The notes beneath the pieces are model-generated. The model ran no database searches. It was given only the letters and a program-made list of their open reading frames with translations, and was not told where the DNA came from. Of a stretch of 8,608 nucleotides of DNA, positions 1 to 6,793 are shown in pieces. Source of the DNA: Actinomycetota bacterium (GTDB lineage Bacteria; Actinomycetota; Actinomycetes; S36-B12; UBA5976); assembly GCA_009702945.1 (NCBI GenBank), contig WLGZ01000031.1:1-8608 (forward strand), in the 5' to 3' direction. The translations under genes were made by a program, and so were the position numbers. Positions within the stretch are counted from its first letter, which is position 1. The number at the start of each line of letters is the position of its first letter.

Positions 1-726
1 CACAACCATAAATGCAAAGAATGGCCAAATCGGATAGACATCAGTTCCGCCTTCAAACGGTGTCACCTGAGCTTGCAGTGAATCCCACGGGAAACTGCCC
101 CAAGGACGAAGTACCGCGAAGAAAATCGAAGCAAAGATAAATGCCCACATAAGTAATGAGACTGGATCGCGGCCCTGACTCGCTTTGTCCCCAAGTAAGT
201 ACATAAACACCAGAGTGGTCATCGACGCGATTGCGAAAAGAACGCCAACTTTGTCGAGCGTGAAGCCATTCCACACTTGAGCGACAAGAGCCAATCCCAC
301 AACGGCAAGCGCAAGCCCAAGCCAAACTGTGTTTCTTACGGATACATGCATAACAAAGCGTGCATAAAGCACAACAAAGATTGGCGCCATGAATTCAATG
401 AGCAAACTGATCGTGATTGGCATGCGAGAAATGGATTCGAAGTAGAACCATTGACACATTGCTACGCCGATGATGCCGTATCCAGCTAAAAGCAATGCTT
501 CTTTTGGCTTAATTCGAAATGCTTTTCGATTTGTAAGCGCCACGAAGATGGTCAAAATGATTGCGGCGCCGGTTCCGCGAAATTGTGAAACGCGTAACGG
601 ATCCCCAATTTCCAGCAGAACTACTTTGGACACTGTGCCGTTTAAAGCCCAACAGGTTGCCGCTGCCAAATAAAGGGAATAGCCCAACTTGGCATTTTTC
701 TCGTGGGCTTTTTTATGTTTAGACAT
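1..726 (-). CDS. EamA/DMT-family transporter, partial (C-terminus beyond left edge)
   Basis: Reading the minus strand from the ATG at 726-724 gives 242 codons without a stop down to base 1, so the gene continues off the window. The product is very hydrophobic, with about eight visible membrane segments (roughly residues 15-37, 52-66, 77-96, 104-123, 133-151, 158-178, 190-206 and one starting near 232). The N-terminus is lysine-rich (MSKHKKAHEK), so it should lie in the cytoplasm. The first EamA repeat spans about residues 17-150 and contains the segment ISLLIEFMAPIFVVLYAR, typical of drug/metabolite exporters; the second repeat begins near 158. EamA proteins export small metabolites or amino acids, but the substrate cannot be read from sequence. 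The ribosome-binding site is weak (AGG about 12 bases upstream), and no other in-frame start was seen nearby. It lies 104 bp downstream of the mutT1-like gene on the same strand, so it may or may not share that transcript. Confidence 0.88.
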   Translation of the reverse strand, partial: MSKHKKAHEKNAKLGYSLYLAAATCWALNGTVSKVVLLEIGDPLRVSQFRGTGAAIILTIFVALTNRKAFRIKPKEALLLAGYGIIGVAMCQWFYFESISRMPITISLLIEFMAPIFVVLYARFVMHVSVRNTVWLGLALAVVGLALVAQVWNGFTLDKVGVLFAIASMTTLVFMYLLGDKASQGRDPVSLLMWAFIFASIFFAVLRPWGSFPWDSLQAQVTPFEGGTDVYPIWPFFAFMVV

Positions 727-830
727 TGGTAAGGAAACCTGGAATCTAACTCTCTGGATTGTGGGCGAAGTCGAAAAATCGGCTCTGATTTAGACCCTAG
801 CAGGTGCGTAATTGAACCATGAGTCACTAA

Positions 831-1760
831 TTAATGCATATGTCTTTCGACTGCGACAATCTTTGTAAGATCCGACAAATCCCGATGGTAAACAACCATC
901 GAGCCTGGTGTTAGGGCAGGGTCGAAGGCTTTCTTTACTTCTGTCTCTAATTCAAATTTATTTGCCAGCGCTTCCATAACCGTCGGCATAACTGGTCGGT
1001 GAGTGCACAGAACGAATGCACTATCGATCGCTGCAAGTTCACTAGCTCGAGCACTTGCAGTTTCAGGAGAGTCCAAGTGCTGCTCTTCACTAAGTGAAGG
1101 TTCTAAAGTGATAGCTAAACTTCGAGCAGTTGCGTATGGGCCAACAGTGTCACGGCATCGAACTGAGTCAGAGGAGTGCAGTTCGGAAATTCCATAGGCC
1201 GCCAGAGCACTTGATAACATCCCAGCTTGAATTCTTCCAACTGAAGTCAGAGGGCGGTACGCATCCGGTTCATGGAGACTCTCAGCACTGATTGCCCACT
1301 CTGCACGTTTAACAGATTGGGTGTGACGAAGCACGACCATTGGAGTTGTTGCCTTGGCAGCCGCAGCAGCTTTCAAAACGTCAACATCGTGTTCATAAGT
1401 AAGTTTTTTTGCTGCGTCATCGAAAGTCAGCCAGGCGATTTCATTGACTTCGTCATTTGGTACAAAAGTGCCAGAAAGTAATTTGGCAAACCAATAATGA
1501 GAATCTTTAATTCGTCCCTCAATTTTGTAAGTTTGCGTTGGCAGTGGAACCCCGAGTTCAATGGCAAAGCCAGTTTCTTCTCGCACTTCTCGGACTGCTG
1601 CAGCGAGAATGTGTTCGCCAGATTCAACTTTTCCTTTTGGAAAGGTCCAATCATCGCGGTAATCCCGGTACACAAGTAAATACTCGGGACCTTTAGGACC
1701 TTCTCTTGTTACAACAGCGCCGGCCGCAATGATTTTGTCAGTGGCTGCCAAAGAGTCCAA
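831..1760 (-). CDS. mutT1: MutT1-like Nudix hydrolase with C-terminal histidine phosphatase domain
   Basis: The 309-residue product has two domains. Residues about 8-130 are a Nudix fold with an intact Nudix box at 43-65 (G43, E49, R57-E58, E61-E62, G64), preceded by WTFPKGKVESGE. Residues about 140-309 resemble a histidine phosphatase: LRHTQS (R145, H146), a central SVRCRDT and CTHRPV (H254). The usual RHG is RHT here, as expected for a divergent member. Mycobacterial MutT1 has the same architecture and about the same length; it hydrolyses 8-oxo-(d)GTP and diadenosine polyphosphates, and this is the likely role. The gene overlaps the 3' end of ppk, the pairing also found for M. tuberculosis Rv2984-Rv2985, so the two are probably co-translated. 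The start is not ATG: TTG at 1760 gives a 23-bp overlap but has AAGG abutting it, whereas TTG at 1751 (306 residues) has AAGG at 9-base spacing and may be the true start. Confidence 0.9.
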   Translation of the reverse strand: MDSLAATDKIIAAGAVVTREGPKGPEYLLVYRDYRDDWTFPKGKVESGEHILAAAVREVREETGFAIELGVPLPTQTYKIEGRIKDSHYWFAKLLSGTFVPNDEVNEIAWLTFDDAAKKLTYEHDVDVLKAAAAAKATTPMVVLRHTQSVKRAEWAISAESLHEPDAYRPLTSVGRIQAGMLSSALAAYGISELHSSDSVRCRDTVGPYATARSLAITLEPSLSEEQHLDSPETASARASELAAIDSAFVLCTHRPVMPTVMEALANKFELETEVKKAFDPALTPGSMVVYHRDLSDLTKIVAVERHMH

Positions 1761-3897
1761 CCTTGTTTAGCAAAGTATCCAGCCTCCGCGGCGTAGGAAC
1801 ATCGGCAGCAGATCGCGCAACAGGATGGCGATTGATCAGTAACTCTTGGTAATTGATCAACGGTTCACCATTTTCGTCTTCATGGTGTCTGATCCAGTCG
1901 CCATCAGCCTGCAGGTGCCAAGACGCAGTGGTATCAGACATTCCCAAATCAATTACCTCAACCACGGTCTCTGCATCTGCAGCACCAAGTCGAACAAGAG
2001 CTTCAACGCGTCGATCAAGATTCCGGTGCATTAGGTCAGGGGAGCCGATCCAAGTTTCTTGATTGCCTCCGTTGGCAAAGTCATAAACCCGACTGTGTTC
2101 AAGGAATCTACCTAAGACGCTTCGCACCTTGATGTTTTCGGAATAGCCTTCGACGCCTGGTCGCAATGAACAAATTCCGCGCACCAAGATATCGACCTTG
2201 ACTCCTGCTTGGGAAGCTCGATAAAGCGCATCAATGATGGTTTCATCAACAATTGAGTTGCACTTAAAGCGGATGTGGCCTTGTTTGCCCGCTTTAACAT
2301 GTTCAATTTCGCGTTCAATCCGGGAAACCAAGCCAGTGCGGAGGCCCTTTGGTGCAACTATCAATCGGTTGTACTCGCCTTGAACACCGTAGCCACTTAA
2401 GTGATTGAACAAGCTGGCTACATCGTCTCCGATTTTCGGATCGGTAGTTAACAGGCCGTAATCCTCGTAATGGCGAGCAGTTTTTGGATTGTAGTTTCCA
2501 GTTCCAATGTGGACATAACGATTAAGTTTGCCGCCATCATTTCGAACTACTAAGCAGAGTTTGGCGTGAGTTTTTAGACCAACGATTCCGTAAACAACGT
2601 GCACGCCCGCTTCTTCAAGCTTTCGAGACCAGTCGATATTGTTTTGTTCATCGAATCTGGCTTTGATTTCAACAACTGCCAAAACTTGCTTGCCCATTTC
2701 GGCTGCATTGATAAGTGCATCGACGATAGGTGAGTCACCGGAGGTTCGGTACAAGGTTTGCTTGATGGCTAGGACGTTTGGATCATTCGAGGCTTGCTCG
2801 AGGAACAGCTGCATGCTGGTTGAAAATGAATCGTACGGATGATGCAGCAAAACTTCGCGGTGACGCATGACATCTAAAATGTCTGGCGCTGAGGAACTTT
2901 CAACCTCAGCAAGAGCTGTGCTGGTTCGGGCGACGAATACTGGAGCCTTTAAGTCATCTCTATCCAAACGAGTGAATTCTAAAAAGGACTCGTGATCAAG
3001 TGGTCCGCTTAGACGGAAAACTTCATTTTGACTAACACCGAGTTCGCTGACAATCAGGTCTAGGACGTGAGAGTCGATCGAGTTTTCTACTTCTAGGCGA
3101 ACTGCAGGTCCAAATCGTCGTCGCATAAGTTCACGCTCAAGGGCTTGGAGCAAGTTTTCGGCGTCGTCTTCTTCAACATCAAGTTCTTCGTTACGAGTTA
3201 CCCGGAATGCATGAGTCTGCATAACTTCCATGCCAGGAAATAGTTTGTCCAAGTGTCCAGCGATGACATCTTCGAGTGGAACAAATCTTTGGCGTGAAAC
3301 TTCAATGAATCTTGGTAATGATGGTGGAACCTTAACGCGGGCAAATAGTTCGTTTCCAGCACCAGGATTCTTGACCACAACAGCCAAGTTAAGAGACAGA
3401 CCAGAAATGTATGGGAATGGGTGTGATGGATCTACCGCAAGGGGAGTCAGTACTGGGAACACTTGCTCATCAAAAAGCGTGGACATATCCTGACGTTCAT
3501 CGCTAGTTAATTCTTCCCAACGCAGGATTTCAATTCCACTGGCAACTAGCGCGGGAAGTACTGAGTCATTAAAAGCTTTGGAAGCCTGCTTCATTGCTGC
3601 GTAACTTTCAGCAAGTACGGCATTATGAACTTCGGTTGGAAGCATGCCAGAAATTGTTTTCTTGGCCATGCCGGTGGCTAGTCGTCGTTTAAGTCCAGCT
3701 ACTCGAACCATAAAGAACTCATCTAGGTTGCTGGCGAAAATCGAAAGATACTTAACGCGCTCAAGAAGTTCCATATCTTGATCCTGCGCCAACTCCAAAA
3801 CACGTTGGTTGAATGCAAGCCAAGATAGCTCGCGATCGAGGAATCGATCGCTAGGTAGCGCAGTAGCCAAAGGGGCTGATTGGGAAGTATCAGTCAT
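1738..3897 (-). CDS. ppk: Polyphosphate kinase 1
   Basis: This 719-residue cytoplasmic or membrane-associated enzyme reversibly transfers the ATP gamma-phosphate to polyphosphate. The four-domain PPK1 layout is readable. The N-terminal helical domain contains FLDRELSWLAFNQRVLE (19-35) and YLSIFASNLDEFFMVRV (50-66). A head domain follows, then two phospholipase-D-like catalytic domains. H444 in GLKTHAKLCLV matches E. coli H435, the phosphorylated histidine. H463 in YVHIGTGNYN matches H454, and H601 in FLEHSRVY matches H592. The substrate-binding stretches IKQTLYRTSGDSP (378-390) and LVRGICSLRPG (571-581) are intact, so the enzyme should be active. Length is normal for the family. The start is ATG at 3897 with a weak AAGG 11 bases upstream. 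The gene heads the ppk-mutT1 unit and is transcribed divergently from the S51 gene pair across a 65-bp spacer. Confidence 0.97.
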   Translation of the reverse strand: MTDTSQSAPLATALPSDRFLDRELSWLAFNQRVLELAQDQDMELLERVKYLSIFASNLDEFFMVRVAGLKRRLATGMAKKTISGMLPTEVHNAVLAESYAAMKQASKAFNDSVLPALVASGIEILRWEELTSDERQDMSTLFDEQVFPVLTPLAVDPSHPFPYISGLSLNLAVVVKNPGAGNELFARVKVPPSLPRFIEVSRQRFVPLEDVIAGHLDKLFPGMEVMQTHAFRVTRNEELDVEEDDAENLLQALERELMRRRFGPAVRLEVENSIDSHVLDLIVSELGVSQNEVFRLSGPLDHESFLEFTRLDRDDLKAPVFVARTSTALAEVESSSAPDILDVMRHREVLLHHPYDSFSTSMQLFLEQASNDPNVLAIKQTLYRTSGDSPIVDALINAAEMGKQVLAVVEIKARFDEQNNIDWSRKLEEAGVHVVYGIVGLKTHAKLCLVVRNDGGKLNRYVHIGTGNYNPKTARHYEDYGLLTTDPKIGDDVASLFNHLSGYGVQGEYNRLIVAPKGLRTGLVSRIEREIEHVKAGKQGHIRFKCNSIVDETIIDALYRASQAGVKVDILVRGICSLRPGVEGYSENIKVRSVLGRFLEHSRVYDFANGGNQETWIGSPDLMHRNLDRRVEALVRLGAADAETVVEVIDLGMSDTTASWHLQADGDWIRHHEDENGEPLINYQELLINRHPVARSAADVPTPRRLDTLLNKVGLFGSH

Positions 3898-3962
3898 AAC
3901 GGCGTAAGCCTTACATACTTAGGTAAACAACTCCTAAATCAGGTTTTACAGAAGGTGAACAA
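3898..3962. promoter_or_regulatory. Divergent ppk / S51 promoter region with PHO-box-like heptamers
   Basis: This 65-bp spacer must carry promoters in both directions. Read in the ppk direction it contains GTTCACC (3960-3954), identical to the PhoP direct-repeat unit known from Streptomyces PHO boxes, and GTTTACC (3928-3922), differing by one base and offset by 32 bases, about three helical turns. GTAAAAC lies 11 bases after the first copy, a four-of-seven match at normal PHO-box spacing. No clean TANNNT -10 element was identified on either strand. Pho control of ppk is known in Streptomyces; applying it here is inference. Confidence 0.35.
3950..3957 (+). promoter_or_regulatory. Ribosome binding site fixing a TTG start
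   Basis: AGAAGGTG lies with its AGG seven bases before the TTG at 3963. It is the only good Shine-Dalgarno match near the 5' end of the frame, so it supports TTG as start of the S51-like gene. It overlaps the GTTCACC motif on the opposite strand. Confidence 0.65.
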
Positions 3963-5156
3963 TTGACCCAAAAGTGGGATGATTTAGCGGTGTCGAGACA
4001 AATAGTGGTTATGGGATCAGGGGAAACCAGCCCAACCATGGTTACCCCACACCAGCAAATTCTGGCCTCGATGGGCAAACTTGACCGCCTAAAGCTCACT
4101 ATTTTGGACACCCCATTTGGATTTCAAGAAAATGCGGATGATCTGACTGAGAAGTTAATCGACTTCTTTTCCCACTCTGTGGGTGCCACTCCGAAAGCCA
4201 TTTCGTTGCGTAATGCATCGGTTGCAGGCGCAGCTCTTGGCGAGGCAGTGAACTCGATACGGGAATCAGATTGGCTATTTGCTGGGCCTGGTAGTCCTTC
4301 ATACGCTTTGAAGGTTTGGCACGAACTCGGAGTTAGCCCGCACTTCGATGAAGTATTAGTAAATGGAACTGTTGTGCTTGCATCTGCTGCCGCACTTACT
4401 GCTGGTTCACATACGATCCCGGTTTATGAAATGTACAAAGTTGGCGACGAACCACACTGGTTGCCAGGTTTGAATTTAATTGAACGTCACACTGGAATGC
4501 CAGCGGCAATCATTCCGCACTACGACAATGCAGATGGCGCAAATCATGACACTCGATTCTGTTACATCGGTGAACGTCGCTTACGCGTTATGGAATCACT
4601 TCTGCCACCAGAAGTTTTCATTATTGGTGTCGATGAGCACACTGGAATTCGTTTTGATTTAGAAACGCGAACTGCACAGGTATTTGGTCGTGGCACAATG
4701 ACGATTCGTCACCATGGCGAATCTTGGACTGTTGCTTCTGGCGAGACTGCAACTTTCGAAGAAATCATTTCCCATACTGGTAGCACCATCGTGCTTGGTG
4801 AACCAGCACCTTTGTTTAAAGTTGATCCGCACCAGGTCGAAGAGTTACTTGATGCCGGAAAAGTTAGTGATGCAGTCGATGCACTTTTGAATCTTGACGA
4901 ACTTGATCGCGATACCGAGACTCGGGCAGCGGTACACTCGCTAGTTACGCGATTGGGTCACATTGCGGCAAGTCCAAAAGTCGACATCATGTCTGTTGTA
5001 GGCCCATACATTGATGCCTTGCTTGAAGCGCGGCAAGCCGCTCGTGCTGGCGGTCGCTGGGATGATGCCGATGCAATTCGCGATCATTTGATGGAATTGA
5101 AAGTGACAATTAAAGATTCCAAAGATGGATCTAGTTGGGACATTGAGTCCTCATGA
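3963..5156 (+). CDS. Peptidase S51-like (type 1 GATase-like) protein with a cysteinyl-tRNA synthetase-like C-terminal tail
   Basis: The 397-residue product has an N-terminal class-I-glutamine-amidotransferase-like fold of the cyanophycinase/dipeptidase E type. It shows an opening VVMGSGETSP (15-24), FAGPGSPSYAL (106-116, the counterpart of SGGNPTFLA in the next gene), a nucleophile-elbow-like VVLASAAALTAG with S141, IIPHYDNAD with H186 and GVDEHTGIRFD (222-232). The elbow lacks the usual G-x-S-A-G glycines, so catalytic competence is uncertain. Residues about 285-345 are helical. Residues about 350-394 (EARQAARAGGRWDDADAIRD followed by VTIKDSKDGSSW) closely resemble the final segment of cysteinyl-tRNA synthetases, which have RxxKDWAxADxxRD followed by VLEDxPQGTxW. 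No signal peptide is seen, so it should act in the cytoplasm. The start is TTG behind AGAAGGTG. It overlaps the next gene by ATGA. The substrate is unknown; cyanophycin dipeptides or another isopeptide are candidates only. Confidence 0.82.
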   Translation: MTQKWDDLAVSRQIVVMGSGETSPTMVTPHQQILASMGKLDRLKLTILDTPFGFQENADDLTEKLIDFFSHSVGATPKAISLRNASVAGAALGEAVNSIRESDWLFAGPGSPSYALKVWHELGVSPHFDEVLVNGTVVLASAAALTAGSHTIPVYEMYKVGDEPHWLPGLNLIERHTGMPAAIIPHYDNADGANHDTRFCYIGERRLRVMESLLPPEVFIIGVDEHTGIRFDLETRTAQVFGRGTMTIRHHGESWTVASGETATFEEIISHTGSTIVLGEPAPLFKVDPHQVEELLDAGKVSDAVDALLNLDELDRDTETRAAVHSLVTRLGHIAASPKVDIMSVVGPYIDALLEARQAARAGGRWDDADAIRDHLMELKVTIKDSKDGSSWDIESS

Positions 5157-5857
5157 CTCCTGGGCCGATTGCATTAGTTGGCTCCGGCGAGTATTTGCCG
5201 ATCATGCAAGACGTTGAGGCCAAGTTAATTGCTGGACGAAATCCAAAGTATGTGCAGATCCCGACTGCTGCTGCCCCAGAAGGCGAATCTTCACTTCACC
5301 ACTGGATCACGTTAGGCAAAGCACAGGCAGATCGAATTGGCGTGGAAGCCGTTTCGATCATTGCGCATGATCGCAATGATGCAGATGATCCGAGACTGGC
5401 AGAACAAGTTAAAGGTGCTGGCTTGATTTATCTGTCTGGTGGAAATCCGACGTTTTTGGCAAATACTCTGCGCGAAACTTTGTTATGGAAAGAAATTGAA
5501 AGTGCTTGGCGCGATGGCGCAGCACTTGCTGGATGCAGCGCTGGCGCAATGGCTTTAGCTGATCACATACCTGCGCTGCGATTACCGACTCACACTGCAA
5601 CAAATGGACTTGGCTTATTGCCACACATCCGAGTCCTGCCACACTTCGACAAAATGTTTGCTCGCATCCCAGATTTCATGACCCGGTTTATGAAGGTGCC
5701 AGACGGCGTAAGCGTTGTTGGAATCGATGAAGACACTGCAATTGTTGGTGGACCATTTGAGTGGGAAGTGCAAGGGCGCCAGTCAGCTTGGCTGTTTGTT
5801 GATGGTCATCGTAAAGAATTCAAGTCTGGTCAGACTTTAGTTACACCGAAGATTTAG
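5153..5857 (+). CDS. Peptidase S51 / type 1 glutamine amidotransferase-like protein (cyanophycinase-like)
   Basis: The 234-residue protein has the full S51 pattern: IALVGSGEYLP at the N-terminus (6-16), YLSGGNPTFLANTL (93-106), the nucleophile elbow AGCSAGAMAL with S129, LPHFDK with H164, and VVGIDEDTAIV (188-198). S51 enzymes hydrolyse beta-aspartyl or alpha-aspartyl bonds, as in cyanophycinase and dipeptidase E. The elbow and histidine motifs are both intact here, in contrast to the partner gene upstream. The size is near dipeptidase E (about 230 residues) and shorter than classical cyanophycinases, and no export signal is visible, so an intracellular dipeptide or amidotransferase-like role is as likely as polymer degradation. 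Its ATG overlaps the upstream stop as ATGA with no strong Shine-Dalgarno sequence, implying translational coupling and perhaps a complex of the two proteins. The TAG stop directly abuts the mshD stop on the other strand. Confidence 0.88.
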   Translation: MTPGPIALVGSGEYLPIMQDVEAKLIAGRNPKYVQIPTAAAPEGESSLHHWITLGKAQADRIGVEAVSIIAHDRNDADDPRLAEQVKGAGLIYLSGGNPTFLANTLRETLLWKEIESAWRDGAALAGCSAGAMALADHIPALRLPTHTATNGLGLLPHIRVLPHFDKMFARIPDFMTRFMKVPDGVSVVGIDEDTAIVGGPFEWEVQGRQSAWLFVDGHRKEFKSGQTLVTPKI

Positions 5858-6790
5858 CTATACAGATGACTTACGGAACATAACGTCGGTGTCCCAATGG
5901 GCAAAGCCCAAGGACTCATAGAGCGAAATTGCCGCTTTGTTGTCTGCATCAACATAAAGCATTGCTGCCGGCAAACCCTTTGAACGCAAATGTTCTAATC
6001 CTCTGATGCTGAGAAGCTTTGCTAACCCAGTGCCACGTAGCTCTGGTGAGATACCGAGTACGTAAATTTCTCCAATTTCGGAATGCCCATGACTGCCTGC
6101 GCCACCATGAACTTTGGTCCAGTGGTAGCCGACCATTACGTCGGATCCCGTTTGTTCTTGAGTTGCAATTAGGAATCCAGCTGGATCAAACCATTGCTCA
6201 GACATACGAACTGCTAAATCCTGAGCCGACATTCGACCTTGCTCTGGATGATCGGCAAACACTGTGGCATTGAGGTCCAGCCAAGATTGTTCATCGATTC
6301 CAACTTGGAATGGTCTAACTGTGATTCCGGTTGCATCATTGGCTTTTGGAAGCGGCGCAAAAAGTGAACGCCGCATTTGCCAAAGCTCGCGGGTTTTTGC
6401 AAACCCAAGTTTCGCAGCCAAGCTGTAAGCGCTGGTTAATTCACCATGCGCCCATAGTCGCATTCTTGGATCATCTGATTTTGCGATCGCTGCTTCTACT
6501 AAGGCTCGGCCAACACCTTGCCTTCGATTTTCTGGGTGCACGACAACTTCCACTACTGATCCGGCAACCGCATCAGTTTGATCTAGGTGTAAGTAGCCAA
6601 TGATTTTTCCAGAATCTGAGGTTGCGACTAAATGTTCATCTGCATCGTCGCCACCATGGTGCAAGTGGATCAAGACATGTTCTGAAAGAGGTGCCATCTC
6701 ATCTATTGCGGCAGCAGCAAATGCCAGCTGCATAACTTCTTCAGTTTGGATTTCAGATAACCGAGTTAAAACCGAGACTTCAAATGACAT
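5858..6790 (-). CDS. mshD: Mycothiol synthase (Cys-GlcN-Ins N-acetyltransferase)
   Basis: The 310-residue protein consists of two tandem GNAT domains, as in M. tuberculosis MshD (315 residues). The N-terminal domain has acetyl-CoA motif A at VVVHPENRRQGVGRALVEAA (82-101). The C-terminal, catalytically important domain has YVLGISPELRGTGLAKLL (243-260) and NKAAISLYESLGF (284-296). MshD acetylates the cysteine amine of Cys-GlcN-Ins in the last step of mycothiol synthesis, the main actinobacterial low-molecular-weight thiol, in the cytoplasm. The ATG lies 3 bases after the glnR stop without its own Shine-Dalgarno sequence, so it is probably translated by reinitiation after glnR. The glnR-mshD order is conserved in actinobacteria, which supports this call over a generic GNAT. 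Its TAG is immediately adjacent to the stop of the convergent S51 gene, leaving no intergenic terminator. Confidence 0.95.
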   Translation of the reverse strand: MSFEVSVLTRLSEIQTEEVMQLAFAAAAIDEMAPLSEHVLIHLHHGGDDADEHLVATSDSGKIIGYLHLDQTDAVAGSVVEVVVHPENRRQGVGRALVEAAIAKSDDPRMRLWAHGELTSAYSLAAKLGFAKTRELWQMRRSLFAPLPKANDATGITVRPFQVGIDEQSWLDLNATVFADHPEQGRMSAQDLAVRMSEQWFDPAGFLIATQEQTGSDVMVGYHWTKVHGGAGSHGHSEIGEIYVLGISPELRGTGLAKLLSIRGLEHLRSKGLPAAMLYVDADNKAAISLYESLGFAHWDTDVMFRKSSV

Positions 6791-6793
6791 GGA

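Noticed and set aside
53..325. 90-residue minus-strand open frame in the left region
   Set aside because: It is out of frame with the EamA transporter, which reads open from 726 to base 1 with clear membrane helices; the composition of this frame (Arg/Ser/Cys-rich) is that of a shadow.
277..673. Two plus-strand open frames opposite the EamA gene
   Set aside because: They lie antisense to a well-supported coding frame and show no recognisable domain or ribosome binding site.
776..792. Terminator-like hairpin after mutT1 (minus strand AAATC-N6-GATTT plus T run)
   Set aside because: The stem is only five mostly A-T pairs with a short T run, too weak to call as an intrinsic terminator.
642..827. 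61-residue minus-strand open frame over the EamA start and the 727-830 spacer
   Set aside because: It has no family features and overlaps the EamA 5' end in another frame. The 104-bp spacer itself contains only loose -10-like matches (AATCTA 743-748 and ACCCTA 794-799 read on minus) with no -35.
3911..3928. GlnR-box-like TTAC...GTAAAC in the ppk/S51 spacer
   Set aside because: Spacing between half-sites is eight rather than six bases and the half-site match is partial; only four base pairs are truly inverted.
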